A DNA stretch of 38,492 nucleotides. Source: Alphaproteobacteria bacterium (lineage in GTDB: Bacteria > Pseudomonadota > Alphaproteobacteria > Rickettsiales > Rickettsiaceae). Numbering within the stretch: position 1 is the first letter of the stretch; every line of letters begins with the position of its first letter. Location: contig JAHDEH010000006.1 of NCBI GenBank assembly GCA_020628955.1, forward strand, positions 1-38,492, read 5' to 3'. This document shows, one piece after another, positions 18,414-27,267 of the stretch. The notes beneath the pieces were generated by a model. The model was not told the DNA's origin. It saw only the letters and a program-made list of their open reading frames with translations, and ran no database searches. The position numbers and the translations under genes are program-made.

Positions 18414-18517
18414 GTGACGAGTTTTGTCATTGCGAGCGCAATCGAAGCAGTCTTGTGAGAAAAACTCTACCCTAAAAAGATCACCACGTCTTCTTCCTAC
18501 TTGGACTCCTCGTGATA
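18414..18517. repeat. Intergenic palindromic element, family B copy 2 (inverted orientation)
   Basis: Reverse complement reads CACGAGGAGTCC...GACGTGGTGATCTTTTTAGGG...GACTGCTTCGATTGCGCTCGCAATGACAAAA; left part matches copy 1 at 5116-5157. Confidence 0.65.
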
Positions 18518-18613
18518 ACAAAAACGCCAATTATCATAAAAAAAACATCTAAAAAAACAAAAATATTTCTTTTGTTTATGCTTATATAATTCGTTTAATT
18601 AGAAATAAAATTC

Positions 18614-18644
18614 TTGACAAAATTATATCTGATGATAGCATAAT
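18614..18644 (+). promoter_or_regulatory. Candidate pyrH promoter TTGACA-N19-CATAAT
   Basis: Consensus -35 at 18614-18619; -10-like CATAAT at 18639-18644; pyrH starts at 18673. Confidence 0.45.
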
Positions 18645-18672
18645 CACAGAAAAAATAGAGGTTTAGTATTTA

Positions 18673-19392
18673 ATGTCAGATAAAGAAATCAAACGAGTAT
18701 TGCTTAAAGTTTCAGGCGAGGCTTTGATGGGTAATAAAGGATATGGTCATGATGTAGAAACTTTGCAGGCAATAGCTGCAGACATCAAAGAGGTTTGTAA
18801 TCTTGGTCTGGAAGTTTGTATTACAGTTGGCGGAGGTAATATTTACCGCGGAGCTGATGCGTCCATTCTTGGAATAGAGCGCGCATCTGCAGACTATATG
18901 GGCATGCTTGCAACAGTTATAAATGCACTTGCTCTGCAAAGCGCAATAGAAAAGCAAGGGGTGCATTCAAGGGTTCAGTCTGCAATTCCAATGACAAGTA
19001 TATGCGAGCCATTTATCCGAAGAAGAGCCAAAAGACATATGGAAAAAGGCAGAGTTGTTATATTCGCTGCTGGAATTGGTAATCCATACTTCACAACAGA
19101 TAGCGCTGCGGTCTTAAGAGCTGTTGAGCTTAAATGTGATATTTTGTTCAAAGGCACTAATGTTGACGGTGTTTATGATAGCGATCCCAAAATAAACAAG
19201 AATGCAATGAAGTATGAAGAAGTAACATACACTGAAGTGCTTAAGGATAATTTGAAAGTTATGGATATGGCAGCGATTGCAGTGGCTAGAGAAAACGAAT
19301 TGCCTATAAAAGTTTTCTCCATAAAAGAGCCTGGTAATTTTGCAAAAGCAATTAAAAATCAAGGAAACTATACATTAATAAAAGGAAAATAA
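18673..19392 (+). CDS. pyrH: UMP kinase
   Basis: [56 protein letters not shown]. Confidence 0.97.
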   Translation: MSDKEIKRVLLKVSGEALMGNKGYGHDVETLQAIAADIKEVCNLGLEVCITVGGGNIYRGADASILGIERASADYMGMLATVINALALQSAIEKQGVHSRVQSAIPMTSICEPFIRRRAKRHMEKGRVVIFAAGIGNPYFTTDSAAVLRAVELKCDILFKGTNVDGVYDSDPKINKNAMKYEEVTYTEVLKDNLKVMDMAAIAVARENELPIKVFSIKEPGNFAKAIKNQGNYTLIKGK

Positions 19393-19393
19393 T

Positions 19394-19951
19394 ATGAATC
19401 AAGAATTAAAAAATACACTTACAGAAAAAATGGATAAAGCAATGGCTGTGCTAGAAAAAGAGCTGTCCGGCCTTCGTACTGGAAGGGCATCTGTAAATTT
19501 ACTGGACCCTGTTGTAATTGAGATGTATGGCAGCAAAATGCCTATTTCGCAAGTTGGAACTGTTTCAACACCAGATGCTAAGACTATTAGCGTGCAGGTG
19601 TGGGATAAGGAAATGGTAAAAACTGTAGAAAAAGGTATAGCTGATGCGAATTTAGGCCTAAATCCAAGTTCTGATGGGCAAGTTATACGCATGCACCTGC
19701 CGCCAATCAGTGAAGAACGCAGAAAAGAGCTGGTGAAAATTGCATATAAATATGGAGAAACTAGTAAAATTGCTATGCGCAATATCCGTAGGGATGGCAT
19801 GGACACTTTGAAAAAAATGGAAAATGATAAAGAGATTTCAAAAGACGATCATCACGCGCAGTCAGAAGAAGTCCAGAAATTAACAGATTCTTATATTAAA
19901 AAGATAGACGAAAAAGCAAAATCAAAAGAGAAAGATATTTTAAGTATCTAG
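19394..19951 (+). CDS. frr: Ribosome recycling factor
   Basis: 185 aa; [48 protein letters not shown]; directly after pyrH. Confidence 0.97.
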   Translation: MNQELKNTLTEKMDKAMAVLEKELSGLRTGRASVNLLDPVVIEMYGSKMPISQVGTVSTPDAKTISVQVWDKEMVKTVEKGIADANLGLNPSSDGQVIRMHLPPISEERRKELVKIAYKYGETSKIAMRNIRRDGMDTLKKMENDKEISKDDHHAQSEEVQKLTDSYIKKIDEKAKSKEKDILSI

Positions 19952-20023
19952 TCTCTACTTTTTTGCGTTTTCTCAATTAATTATATTTTTGAGCTACCCG
20001 TGTATAATAATATAAATTTAAGT

Positions 20024-20062
20024 AGCACTCGAGTTATTGAAAAATAATTCGAGTGCTTTTTT
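20024..20062 (+). terminator. Rho-independent terminator after frr
   Basis: AGCACTCGAGTT (20024-20035) pairs with AATTCGAGTGCT (20046-20057), followed by a T run. Confidence 0.8.
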
Positions 20063-20261
20063 ATATATTAGTCTCGAGAGTAAGAATTTATTTATGATAT
20101 GTCCATAAAGCCAGGTTATTAAAGAATATCAATATATTTTTAATATTATGTAGATCCTAGCTAGAAAATAAAAGCTATTACTCAATCATAGATATTAAAT
20201 ATTCATAAATTTTATAGACCCTGTTGACAGTTAAATAAAATTTACTTTATTATGTGAAGTA

Positions 20262-20291
20262 TTGATGAAAATCAAACAATTATAGTATAAT
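20262..20291 (+). promoter_or_regulatory. Candidate promoter TTGATG-N18-TATAAT for the coiled-coil/autotransporter operon
   Basis: TTGATG 20262-20267, TATAAT 20286-20291, gene start 20321. A second TTGACA-N18-TATTAT lies at 20224-20253. Confidence 0.5.
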
Positions 20292-20320
20292 TTAATTAAA
20301 ATGAGTTTATATTTACAGCT

Positions 20321-20980
20321 ATGTCAAAATTAAAACCACTAGAACAAAGAAACGCTAATCAGAATGCAGGTAGTTCAATTGTTGATAAAATTTTTGAAAA
20401 AAGTCAAATTCAGCAGTTAGAAGAAGAATTAAAGACAGAAAGAAAGAAAAAAGAAGAAGCGCAGGAAACTGTTCGCGAACTTGTTGAGCAATTGGAAGAT
20501 TTAGAGCTGGACAAAGAAGAGCATGAAGTTACGATTCAGGAGTTAGAGTCTGAGCTTACCTTAACAAAGAATGAAAAAAGTGCCATTCAAAACAAACTAA
20601 CACAAGAAGTGTTATATGCTAATTCTAAGGTAAATTATGCAGATTATAAATTTGAGGTATTTGGGAAATTGTTAAAATCTGGGCTATACAAACAAGATAT
20701 TTTAGAGATAATGTATGAACATCTGGAAGACTCAAATAAGTTAGAGCTTCTTTTTAATGGAAACGAAAGTTTTTCTCTGGAATTATTTGCTCGAAAATGT
20801 ATTGAAAAAAAAGGTTTTAACCTGAAAAACATCACTCAGCAAGAGGATGATATGAGTAAAAAGGTAGAAGATAATAGTTTAAATTTTGCTGAGTTGCAGC
20901 CTGAAGAGTTGTCTGGAGATCCAGACGATTCTCAGATTGCAGGAGAAGGGTCTGAGTTCAATAATATATATGGAGAATAA
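20321..20980 (+). CDS. Coiled-coil hypothetical protein (219 aa)
   Basis: Heptad-rich IQQLEEELKTERKKKEEAQETVRELVEQLEDLELDKEEHEVTIQELESEL, acidic C-terminus, no signal peptide; 5 nt before the autotransporter. Confidence 0.75.
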   Translation: MSKLKPLEQRNANQNAGSSIVDKIFEKSQIQQLEEELKTERKKKEEAQETVRELVEQLEDLELDKEEHEVTIQELESELTLTKNEKSAIQNKLTQEVLYANSKVNYADYKFEVFGKLLKSGLYKQDILEIMYEHLEDSNKLELLFNGNESFSLELFARKCIEKKGFNLKNITQQEDDMSKKVEDNSLNFAELQPEELSGDPDDSQIAGEGSEFNNIYGE

Positions 20981-20985
20981 TTATT

Positions 20986-23900
20986 ATGTTTTTTAGGATT
21001 AGTAAACTTAAATTATACAAAATATCAACTATATTAGTTTCATGCTCTATTGCACTTACTCCTAACTCGGCTTATGCAGTCAGAGTTAATAAAATTAATA
21101 AAGAGAATGAAGAAAAAAACGTTTTAACTAAAAAAAATGATAGAGAAGAAAGAAAAAAAAGACTTGCTGCAAGAAGAGCAGAGATAGCAGCAAGACAAAA
21201 GAAAGTAGATAAAGAAAGTCAGCGAAATAATATTAGACTAGTTGAAACAAGGCTAGAAGCAGAAACGTTAGAAGCTAAAAATAAAGATATTAAAAATCAA
21301 ATGGTATTTTTAAAACCTGGTAATGCAGAAAATAAAAGCTCTAATAGTCAAATTTTATCTAATAAAGGGCAGTTATTTGTAAGCGAAAGCTCATTAGGCA
21401 AAAAAGAAATTATTGAAAAAGAAAAGGTAGTCGCTGAAGCAGAAGCGATAAAGAAAAGAGCTGAAAGAAGAGCAAAATTAGATAAAAGAAGAAAAGCAGC
21501 AAATGAAAATGCTCAATTTATTCAACAACTAAAGCAAGAAAATATTGATTCAGCAATTGTAGAGCAGGTAAGTCACGATAGCAGAAAAAGTTTAAGTAAA
21601 CTAACGCAGGAAGAAAAGAGATCAGCTAAAAGGAAAGCACTAGAGGCGAGGAGAGTAAAATTAGGAAGCAATACCCGAATTGGAAATCGTAAGGTAGAAA
21701 AAATAAATTTTGAGGCATATTCTTTAGCAAAAAATGCGCGTAAAGAAGAAGCTAGGACAAATAAAATGGTTTCTAAGTTTAATAGGTTTGCATCAGAGTA
21801 CAATAAAACAAAACCTGAAGACGTTAAAAAGATCACGCCTATTCCTTTTAAAATCACTTTAGATCAGATTAGAAATTTTGATTTAGAAGATCTGAAATCA
21901 ACTGAAGAAAGGGTGAAAGAGCTGAAAGAAATAGAGAGAACAACATCTGAACTAAAACAAGAAAATGCAAGGCAACAGGAAGTGAATAATAATATTAATT
22001 TGTTTTCTACATTACTATCACACATGAATGAAAACCAAGCACCTGCAAGCTCAAAAAATAGTTCTTCTGGAGCGCATGTGCAGTTTAACCAAAATTGGGA
22101 TGGTAATACCAGTAATAGTCAAAAAGCTGTTGTTCCATATACTGCGCCTAGACAAAATTTTAAACCTGCAAAAACTAAGACTCCTTTGCAAAAGGCGGAG
22201 GACAAAATAATTTCTCTTAAATATAATTTTGAAAAAATAGCATTTGGAGAGAAGCTTGGTGGGAAAATATTAAATGGATTTAATATTGAGAGCTTGAAAG
22301 GGGCAGATACTAATGAGGCAGTTGAAGGTAAATTAAAAGAGTTTTATAGCCAATTTGGGCTACCTAAGCTGAATCAAATGTTTGGCAATGACAACTATGT
22401 TGCTGGAGACAAAAACGCTAAAGTAAAAATGTTAACAAAAAAAGCTGCTGAAGCATATTCGTCTTTAGTGGCTGCTGAAGAAAAATTAGAAGAAATAGAA
22501 AAATCACTAACTGTTACTGTGCAGCAACCTTCTTCCTCTAAGCCTAAGAAATTAAAGGGGATGGCTGCTATATTGGCAGCTAGGCTTGCAGAGAGTGGCA
22601 AACATGGAATGGATAAAAAATCTATAAAACCTAGCACATCTCCATCTAAAGGCAACTATGTAGCTTCGGAGGATGTAAGAAATCTTTTACTCAAAAGAGC
22701 TAATTTGCAATTAGATGATTCTGTTAATGATTCTGAAGCGTTAACTCCTATATCAACGCTTGTAGACGCGTCAATAGTAACAAATGGAGCTCCGACTCCC
22801 CCGCCAATGCCGGGTGAGAAAGCAAGCAGTGCAGCATCAATGTCAGTGCCGACTACTCCAATTGCTGCTGAGCATGTTTTAGAAAATCTCAGTTCGGACG
22901 ATTCTATTTCAGAAAATAATGTTTTGAATGATTCAATTGCATCAGTTGATGCAGAGGAGCTCGTAAAGGCAGCAGGCTATACTATAGAAGAAGCAACTGA
23001 TGTATCAACTCCGCAAAGGGCGTCAAAACCAACATCAGTTTCTGCAGAAGATATAGCTGCGTTAGAGGCGGCTGGCATTAAAGTAGAAGAAGCAACTTAT
23101 GTATCAACTCCAGAAAGGGCGGCAAAGCCAACATCAGCTAGTGCAGCAGATATAGCTGCGTTAGAGGCGGCTGGCATTAAAGTAGAAGAAGCAACTTATG
23201 TATCAACTCCAGAAAGGGCGGCTACTTATAAAAATTCATCATCAGCTGCATCTAGTACACCGATTTCTTTTGGCATTGCATCTGCGGTAAATGATGCATC
23301 TACGGATACAGCAAATAGTTCTGATTCATCTGCTTCCTCGCAGCAAACCAAAAAAACTGATGAGAGTAGCCAGTTAGATGATGCTTCTGCTGTAGAATCT
23401 GCAGACTCAGAAATTGTAGAAAATCTGGAGAGTTTGATGGAAGGTAAGGTTGGGTCAGCAAACAGAACTAATCACGGCGCTTTTTCACCTGCAACAGGTC
23501 CGGCCATGGCATTACTGTCTTCGCCTAAGAAAAAAGTAAAGCAGGTCAGAAGGAGTCAGCCTGCGGATGATAATACAAATAGTTATCCTGAAATTGAAAA
23601 TGCACCTTCAGAAGAGAAGCTAGAAAATCACGTTGATTCTGGACAAGAGCAGCTAGTTAATGCTCGTAAAAATGGGATGAATGATGTTTTTGCTGAAATA
23701 AAGAAAGGTGTAGACTTAAACAAGGTTGATAATGCAGAGAATATTTCTTCTACAACTACTTCAGCTTCAGAAGATTCTACAGAAATAGAAACTACTGTTT
23801 TGACAACAGAAGTCAATAAGGAGACAAAAACAGAGAAAGAAACAAAAGCAGATGCGGCAAGAGAGAGTGTATCTAATTCAGAGGCACAAATTACTGTTGT

Positions 23901-25044
23901 TTCTTCGGAGTCAGACAAAGAAAAGGAGGTGGCGCAAGTTGAAAAAGAAGTAGTCGAAGAAGCTGAAGCCGAAATTTCAACGTCGGCAGCAGCAAAATCA
24001 GACATTGCAGTGGAAGCTCCAGCGCCGGTATTAGTGGCTAAATCAACTGAACCGAGCGTTGTTTCTGTGTCATCACCTCATAAATCAGTAATCATAGCTG
24101 ATGAGTTGGTAAAGCTTAATGTTAAAAATGCTGGTGCTGTATATGGTGATAGCTTGAAGGGCCTAGAAAATGCAGTTTTCAAAAACAATGAATTATTCTA
24201 TCAGCGCATTGATGAACTAACAGCAGCTCCTGCGGCAGGTGATGATTTTTCTGTTTCATATGGCGCATGGGTTAAGGGTGTATTTGGAGTAGAGAATACA
24301 AAAACTGCATCTGGGAAAATGAAAACTAACTATAATGGTGCGGTATTTGGGCTAGATACTACTTTTAATGAAGATGTAACATTAGGCATGGCATTTAGTC
24401 ATGGCAATAGCCTCTCTAAGCTAGGGAATAAAAAATCTTCGGTTAAAAGTAATATGCTTAGCCTGTATGGCTCCAAGAAAATTACAAATAATTTGAATTT
24501 GTTGGCTAGCGCCAGCTATGGGGTTGCAAAAATAAGAGCCGGGGGTATAAAGGCAAAGTCGAATATCCTATCTGCAAATGCAAGGGCGTTATATGGCATT
24601 CACCTTGGTAATAATGTATTTTTAACTCCTTCTATTGGCCTATCTTATACGCAAATTAAAACGAATAAAGCAAAAGCTGCAGATTTAAATATAAGTAAAG
24701 CTACAATCAGTAATTTTGCGCTTACGCAAGGCGCGTCCTTGAAAAAGGTTATAAATGTGAAGCATGGCCAGGGTAATAAAGCCGTTTCCACAACATATAT
24801 TCCTGAAATGTATGTATCCTACACCAAGGCGTTATCTAGAAAGGGTAAAGGGATTAATATTTCTGATCATAAAAATATGAAGAATTTTAGGATAAAATCT
24901 GATATGTCCGATTATTTAGTTAAGCTTGGAACTTCTATTACTGCGGTCAGGAATAATATAGAAATTAGCACTGGCTATGAGCATGGTATGCAGAAAAAAT
25001 CTAAATCTCATACTGGCTTTGTTAAGCTGAGAGTGAATTTTTAG
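20986..25044 (+). CDS. Autotransporter (type V secretion) with charged/coiled-coil passenger containing a WH2-like motif
   Basis: Signal peptide MFFRISKLKLYKISTILVSCSIALTPNSAYA; C-terminal about 265 aa beta-barrel (VSYGAWVKGVFG...AVFGLDTTFNEDVTLGMAFSHG...GFVKLRVNF) ending in Phe. Confidence 0.88.
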   Translation: MFFRISKLKLYKISTILVSCSIALTPNSAYAVRVNKINKENEEKNVLTKKNDREERKKRLAARRAEIAARQKKVDKESQRNNIRLVETRLEAETLEAKNKDIKNQMVFLKPGNAENKSSNSQILSNKGQLFVSESSLGKKEIIEKEKVVAEAEAIKKRAERRAKLDKRRKAANENAQFIQQLKQENIDSAIVEQVSHDSRKSLSKLTQEEKRSAKRKALEARRVKLGSNTRIGNRKVEKINFEAYSLAKNARKEEARTNKMVSKFNRFASEYNKTKPEDVKKITPIPFKITLDQIRNFDLEDLKSTEERVKELKEIERTTSELKQENARQQEVNNNINLFSTLLSHMNENQAPASSKNSSSGAHVQFNQNWDGNTSNSQKAVVPYTAPRQNFKPAKTKTPLQKAEDKIISLKYNFEKIAFGEKLGGKILNGFNIESLKGADTNEAVEGKLKEFYSQFGLPKLNQMFGNDNYVAGDKNAKVKMLTKKAAEAYSSLVAAEEKLEEIEKSLTVTVQQPSSSKPKKLKGMAAILAARLAESGKHGMDKKSIKPSTSPSKGNYVASEDVRNLLLKRANLQLDDSVNDSEALTPISTLVDASIVTNGAPTPPPMPGEKASSAASMSVPTTPIAAEHVLENLSSDDSISENNVLNDSIASVDAEELVKAAGYTIEEATDVSTPQRASKPTSVSAEDIAALEAAGIKVEEATYVSTPERAAKPTSASAADIAALEAAGIKVEEATYVSTPERAATYKNSSSAASSTPISFGIASAVNDASTDTANSSDSSASSQQTKKTDESSQLDDASAVESADSEIVENLESLMEGKVGSANRTNHGAFSPATGPAMALLSSPKKKVKQVRRSQPADDNTNSYPEIENAPSEEKLENHVDSGQEQLVNARKNGMNDVFAEIKKGVDLNKVDNAENISSTTTSASEDSTEIETTVLTTEVNKETKTEKETKADAARESVSNSEAQITVVSSESDKEKEVAQVEKEVVEEAEAEISTSAAAKSDIAVEAPAPVLVAKSTEPSVVSVSSPHKSVIIADELVKLNVKNAGAVYGDSLKGLENAVFKNNELFYQRIDELTAAPAAGDDFSVSYGAWVKGVFGVENTKTASGKMKTNYNGAVFGLDTTFNEDVTLGMAFSHGNSLSKLGNKKSSVKSNMLSLYGSKKITNNLNLLASASYGVAKIRAGGIKAKSNILSANARALYGIHLGNNVFLTPSIGLSYTQIKTNKAKAADLNISKATISNFALTQGASLKKVINVKHGQGNKAVSTTYIPEMYVSYTKALSRKGKGINISDHKNMKNFRIKSDMSDYLVKLGTSITAVRNNIEISTGYEHGMQKKSKSHTGFVKLRVNF
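22972..23226 (+). repeat. In-frame 99-bp (33-aa) tandem repeat, about 2.6 copies
   Basis: Units start at 22972, 23071 and 23170; protein unit AGIKVEEATYVSTPERAAKPTSASAADIAALEA; long stretches identical between copies 2 and 3. Confidence 0.92.
23662..23733 (+). other. Predicted WH2 actin-binding motif in the autotransporter passenger
   Basis: Residues about 893-916: ARKNGMNDVFAEIKKGVDLNKVDN, matching the WH2 core hydrophobic-x-x-I-x-x-G-x-x-L-x-K-V. Confidence 0.6.
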
Positions 25045-25120
25045 TTTGAAGGCTGTTTTATATGCTTGCAATTAGGCAAGATGTCTGTTATTATGCTTTA
25101 ATTACATCTTGAAAAATTTC

Positions 25121-25152
25121 AAAGGTGGGCTGCTTGCGGCCTGCCTTTTTTT
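25121..25152 (+). terminator. Rho-independent terminator after the autotransporter
   Basis: AAAGGTGGGC (25121-25130) pairs (two wobbles) with GCCTGCCTTT (25139-25148), followed by T run. Confidence 0.75.
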
Positions 25153-25198
25153 ATTAAGATTATAAATTTATACAAACTATAGCTTGATTAAAAAAGTA

Positions 25199-25687
25199 AT
25201 GGAAAAGAAAATAGCAGAATTAATAGAAGATCTGATTAATGATTTTGGCTTTGATTTGGTGAAAATTAATGTTAATGGCAGCATTGACAATAGAATAGTC
25301 GAGATATTAATTGAGTCAAAAGATGGCAGTATGATTCAAGTTGGTGATTGCCAAAAAATTAGTAGAAATATTTCAGCAATATTAGACGTAGAAGATATTA
25401 TTAAAGGCAAATATTTTCTTGAAGTTTCATCTGCTGGAGTTGAAAGACCTCTTGTGAAGCTTGCTGATTATGAGCGTTTTAAAGGCAGGGATGCAAAGAT
25501 ACGTTTGCATGAAGCTTTTAATGGCAACATTAATTTTAAAGGGACTTTACTTGGCGTTGAAGAAGAAAAAATTATGCTTCAATCAAAAAACATAGTGCTA
25601 AAATTTGATTTTGATGCTATAAAAAATGCAAAGCTTATCATGACAGATAAATTATTTAGAGAATTATTGAAAGGAAATAAAAAATAA
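25199..25687 (+). CDS. rimP: Ribosome maturation factor RimP
   Basis: MEKKIAELIEDLINDFGFDLVKINV...DCQKISRNISAILDVEDIIKGKYFLEVSSAGVERPL; first gene of rimP-nusA-infB-rbfA. ORF track starts at TTG 25184. Confidence 0.94.
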   Translation: MEKKIAELIEDLINDFGFDLVKINVNGSIDNRIVEILIESKDGSMIQVGDCQKISRNISAILDVEDIIKGKYFLEVSSAGVERPLVKLADYERFKGRDAKIRLHEAFNGNINFKGTLLGVEEEKIMLQSKNIVLKFDFDAIKNAKLIMTDKLFRELLKGNKK

Positions 25688-25698
25688 GAGAGTAAATT

Positions 25699-27192
25699 AT
25701 GGAAAATATTCATAAAGCAGAAATCCTGCAAATAGTAGATGCAGTTGCAAGAGAACGTGGTGTTCCAAAAGCAAATTTACTAGATGCAATGCAAAGTGCA
25801 ATTGAAATTGCAGCCAGAAAAAAATATGGTCTAGAGCAAAATATTAGAGCAAATATAGATCCTAATAATGGTAAGATAAGCCTTAATAGAGTAAGAGTGG
25901 TTGCAGAAGAGGTAGAGGATTATTTTAAAGAAATATCTCTTGATGAGGCCATGATTAGTAATGCAGATATAAAATTGGGTGAAGAAGTTCTTGAACCCCT
26001 TCCTCCGATTGACCTTGGCAGAGTGGCTGCTCAAACAGCAAAGCAGGTTATTGTTCAAAAAGTTGGTGAAGTTGAAAGAGAACGCCAATATGAAGATTTT
26101 AAAGACAGGAAAGGAGAGATCTTAACTGGAACTGTAAAAAGAATTGAGTATGGGAATCTTATCGTTGATATTGGTAGAACAGCAGAAGCAGTTATGCGTA
26201 AAAATCAACAAATTAGAGGCGAGATGTATCAAGTGGGCGATTCTGTGAAAGCTTATGTTCAAGATGTGCGCCGTGAATTCAAGGGGCCTCAGATATTTCT
26301 ATCTCGTACTGATGACTTATTCTTAAGAAAATTGCTGGAAATTGAAGTGCCTGAAATTTATGATAATGTTATAGAAGTAAAAGCAATAGCACGCGAACCT
26401 GGCTCTAAAGCGAAGGTTGCCGTATTTGCAGGAGATATTTCTATTGATCCTGTTGGTTCATGTGTAGGCGTTAGAGGGTCTAGAGTAAAATCAATCACTA
26501 ATGAACTTTCTGGTGAAAAAATAGATGTCATTAAATGGGATAAAAATGTTGCTCAATTTGTAATTAATGCAATGACTCCAGCTGAAATCACTAAAATTGT
26601 ATTCGATGAAGAAAATAATAGGGTAGAAACTATTGTTGATGAAGAAAATTTAAGTCTTGCTATTGGCAGGCGTGGTCAGAATGTTCGTCTTGCTTCTAAG
26701 GTAACAGGATGGCGTATAGATATAATGACTGAAGAGCAAGAGTCGACTAGAAGAAACGAAGAATTTACAAATAATACTGAGCTGTTCATGAAAGAGCTAG
26801 AAGTAGAAGAGGTTATAGCTCAATTACTTTCTTCCGAAGGGTATAATTCTATTGAACAAATTGCATATGCAGAAGAAGAGTCGCTGCTTGCAATAGAAGG
26901 TTTTAGCGAAGAATTAGTAACTGAGCTTAAAGAGCGCTCTGTTGAGTTCTTGGAAAATCAAAATGCTGTAATTATCGAAGATTTAGAAAAATTGGGTGTT
27001 GAGCAAGAGCTTTTGGATTCTTTAGATTTACCTGCTGAGTACATTTTGAAACTGGCAGAGTACGGCATCAAAACTCTAGAAGATTTAACTGAGGTTACTA
27101 TTTCCGAATTTGGTGATATTGTTCCAGGTAGCGTAATGCCGCAAGAAAATGTAGAAGCTTTAATTGAGTTTGCTAAAGAAAAATCAGCTTAA
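25699..27192 (+). CDS. nusA: Transcription termination/antitermination protein NusA
   Basis: S1/KH architecture; DPVGSCVGVRGSRVKSITNELSGEKIDVIKW; LAIGRRGQNVRLASKVTGWRIDIM. Confidence 0.97.
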   Translation: MENIHKAEILQIVDAVARERGVPKANLLDAMQSAIEIAARKKYGLEQNIRANIDPNNGKISLNRVRVVAEEVEDYFKEISLDEAMISNADIKLGEEVLEPLPPIDLGRVAAQTAKQVIVQKVGEVERERQYEDFKDRKGEILTGTVKRIEYGNLIVDIGRTAEAVMRKNQQIRGEMYQVGDSVKAYVQDVRREFKGPQIFLSRTDDLFLRKLLEIEVPEIYDNVIEVKAIAREPGSKAKVAVFAGDISIDPVGSCVGVRGSRVKSITNELSGEKIDVIKWDKNVAQFVINAMTPAEITKIVFDEENNRVETIVDEENLSLAIGRRGQNVRLASKVTGWRIDIMTEEQESTRRNEEFTNNTELFMKELEVEEVIAQLLSSEGYNSIEQIAYAEEESLLAIEGFSEELVTELKERSVEFLENQNAVIIEDLEKLGVEQELLDSLDLPAEYILKLAEYGIKTLEDLTEVTISEFGDIVPGSVMPQENVEALIEFAKEKSA

Positions 27193-27267
27193 TTCATAGA
27201 GATGATAAGCTTTAGGCGCTCTTGAAAAGTTGATTTGTAATTAAAAAAACATAATTTAATAAAAAAT

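Noticed and set aside
17916-18530. 204-aa minus-strand ORF overlapping rpsA
   Set aside because: Antisense to well-supported rpsA, Ser/Leu-rich mirror translation.
22972-23226. 33-aa repeats as additional WH2 motifs
   Set aside because: DIAALEAAGIKVEEAT lacks Ile at -3 from Gly and the basic residues after the last hydrophobic position; register does not fit.
23628-24005. 125-aa Ser/Val-rich minus ORF inside the autotransporter
   Set aside because: Antisense shadow of an Ala/Glu/Ser-rich coding region.
27193-27267. Missing ylxR between nusA and infB as an anomaly
   Set aside because: Absence of ylxR in reduced alphaproteobacterial genomes is not remarkable, and it could be encoded elsewhere.
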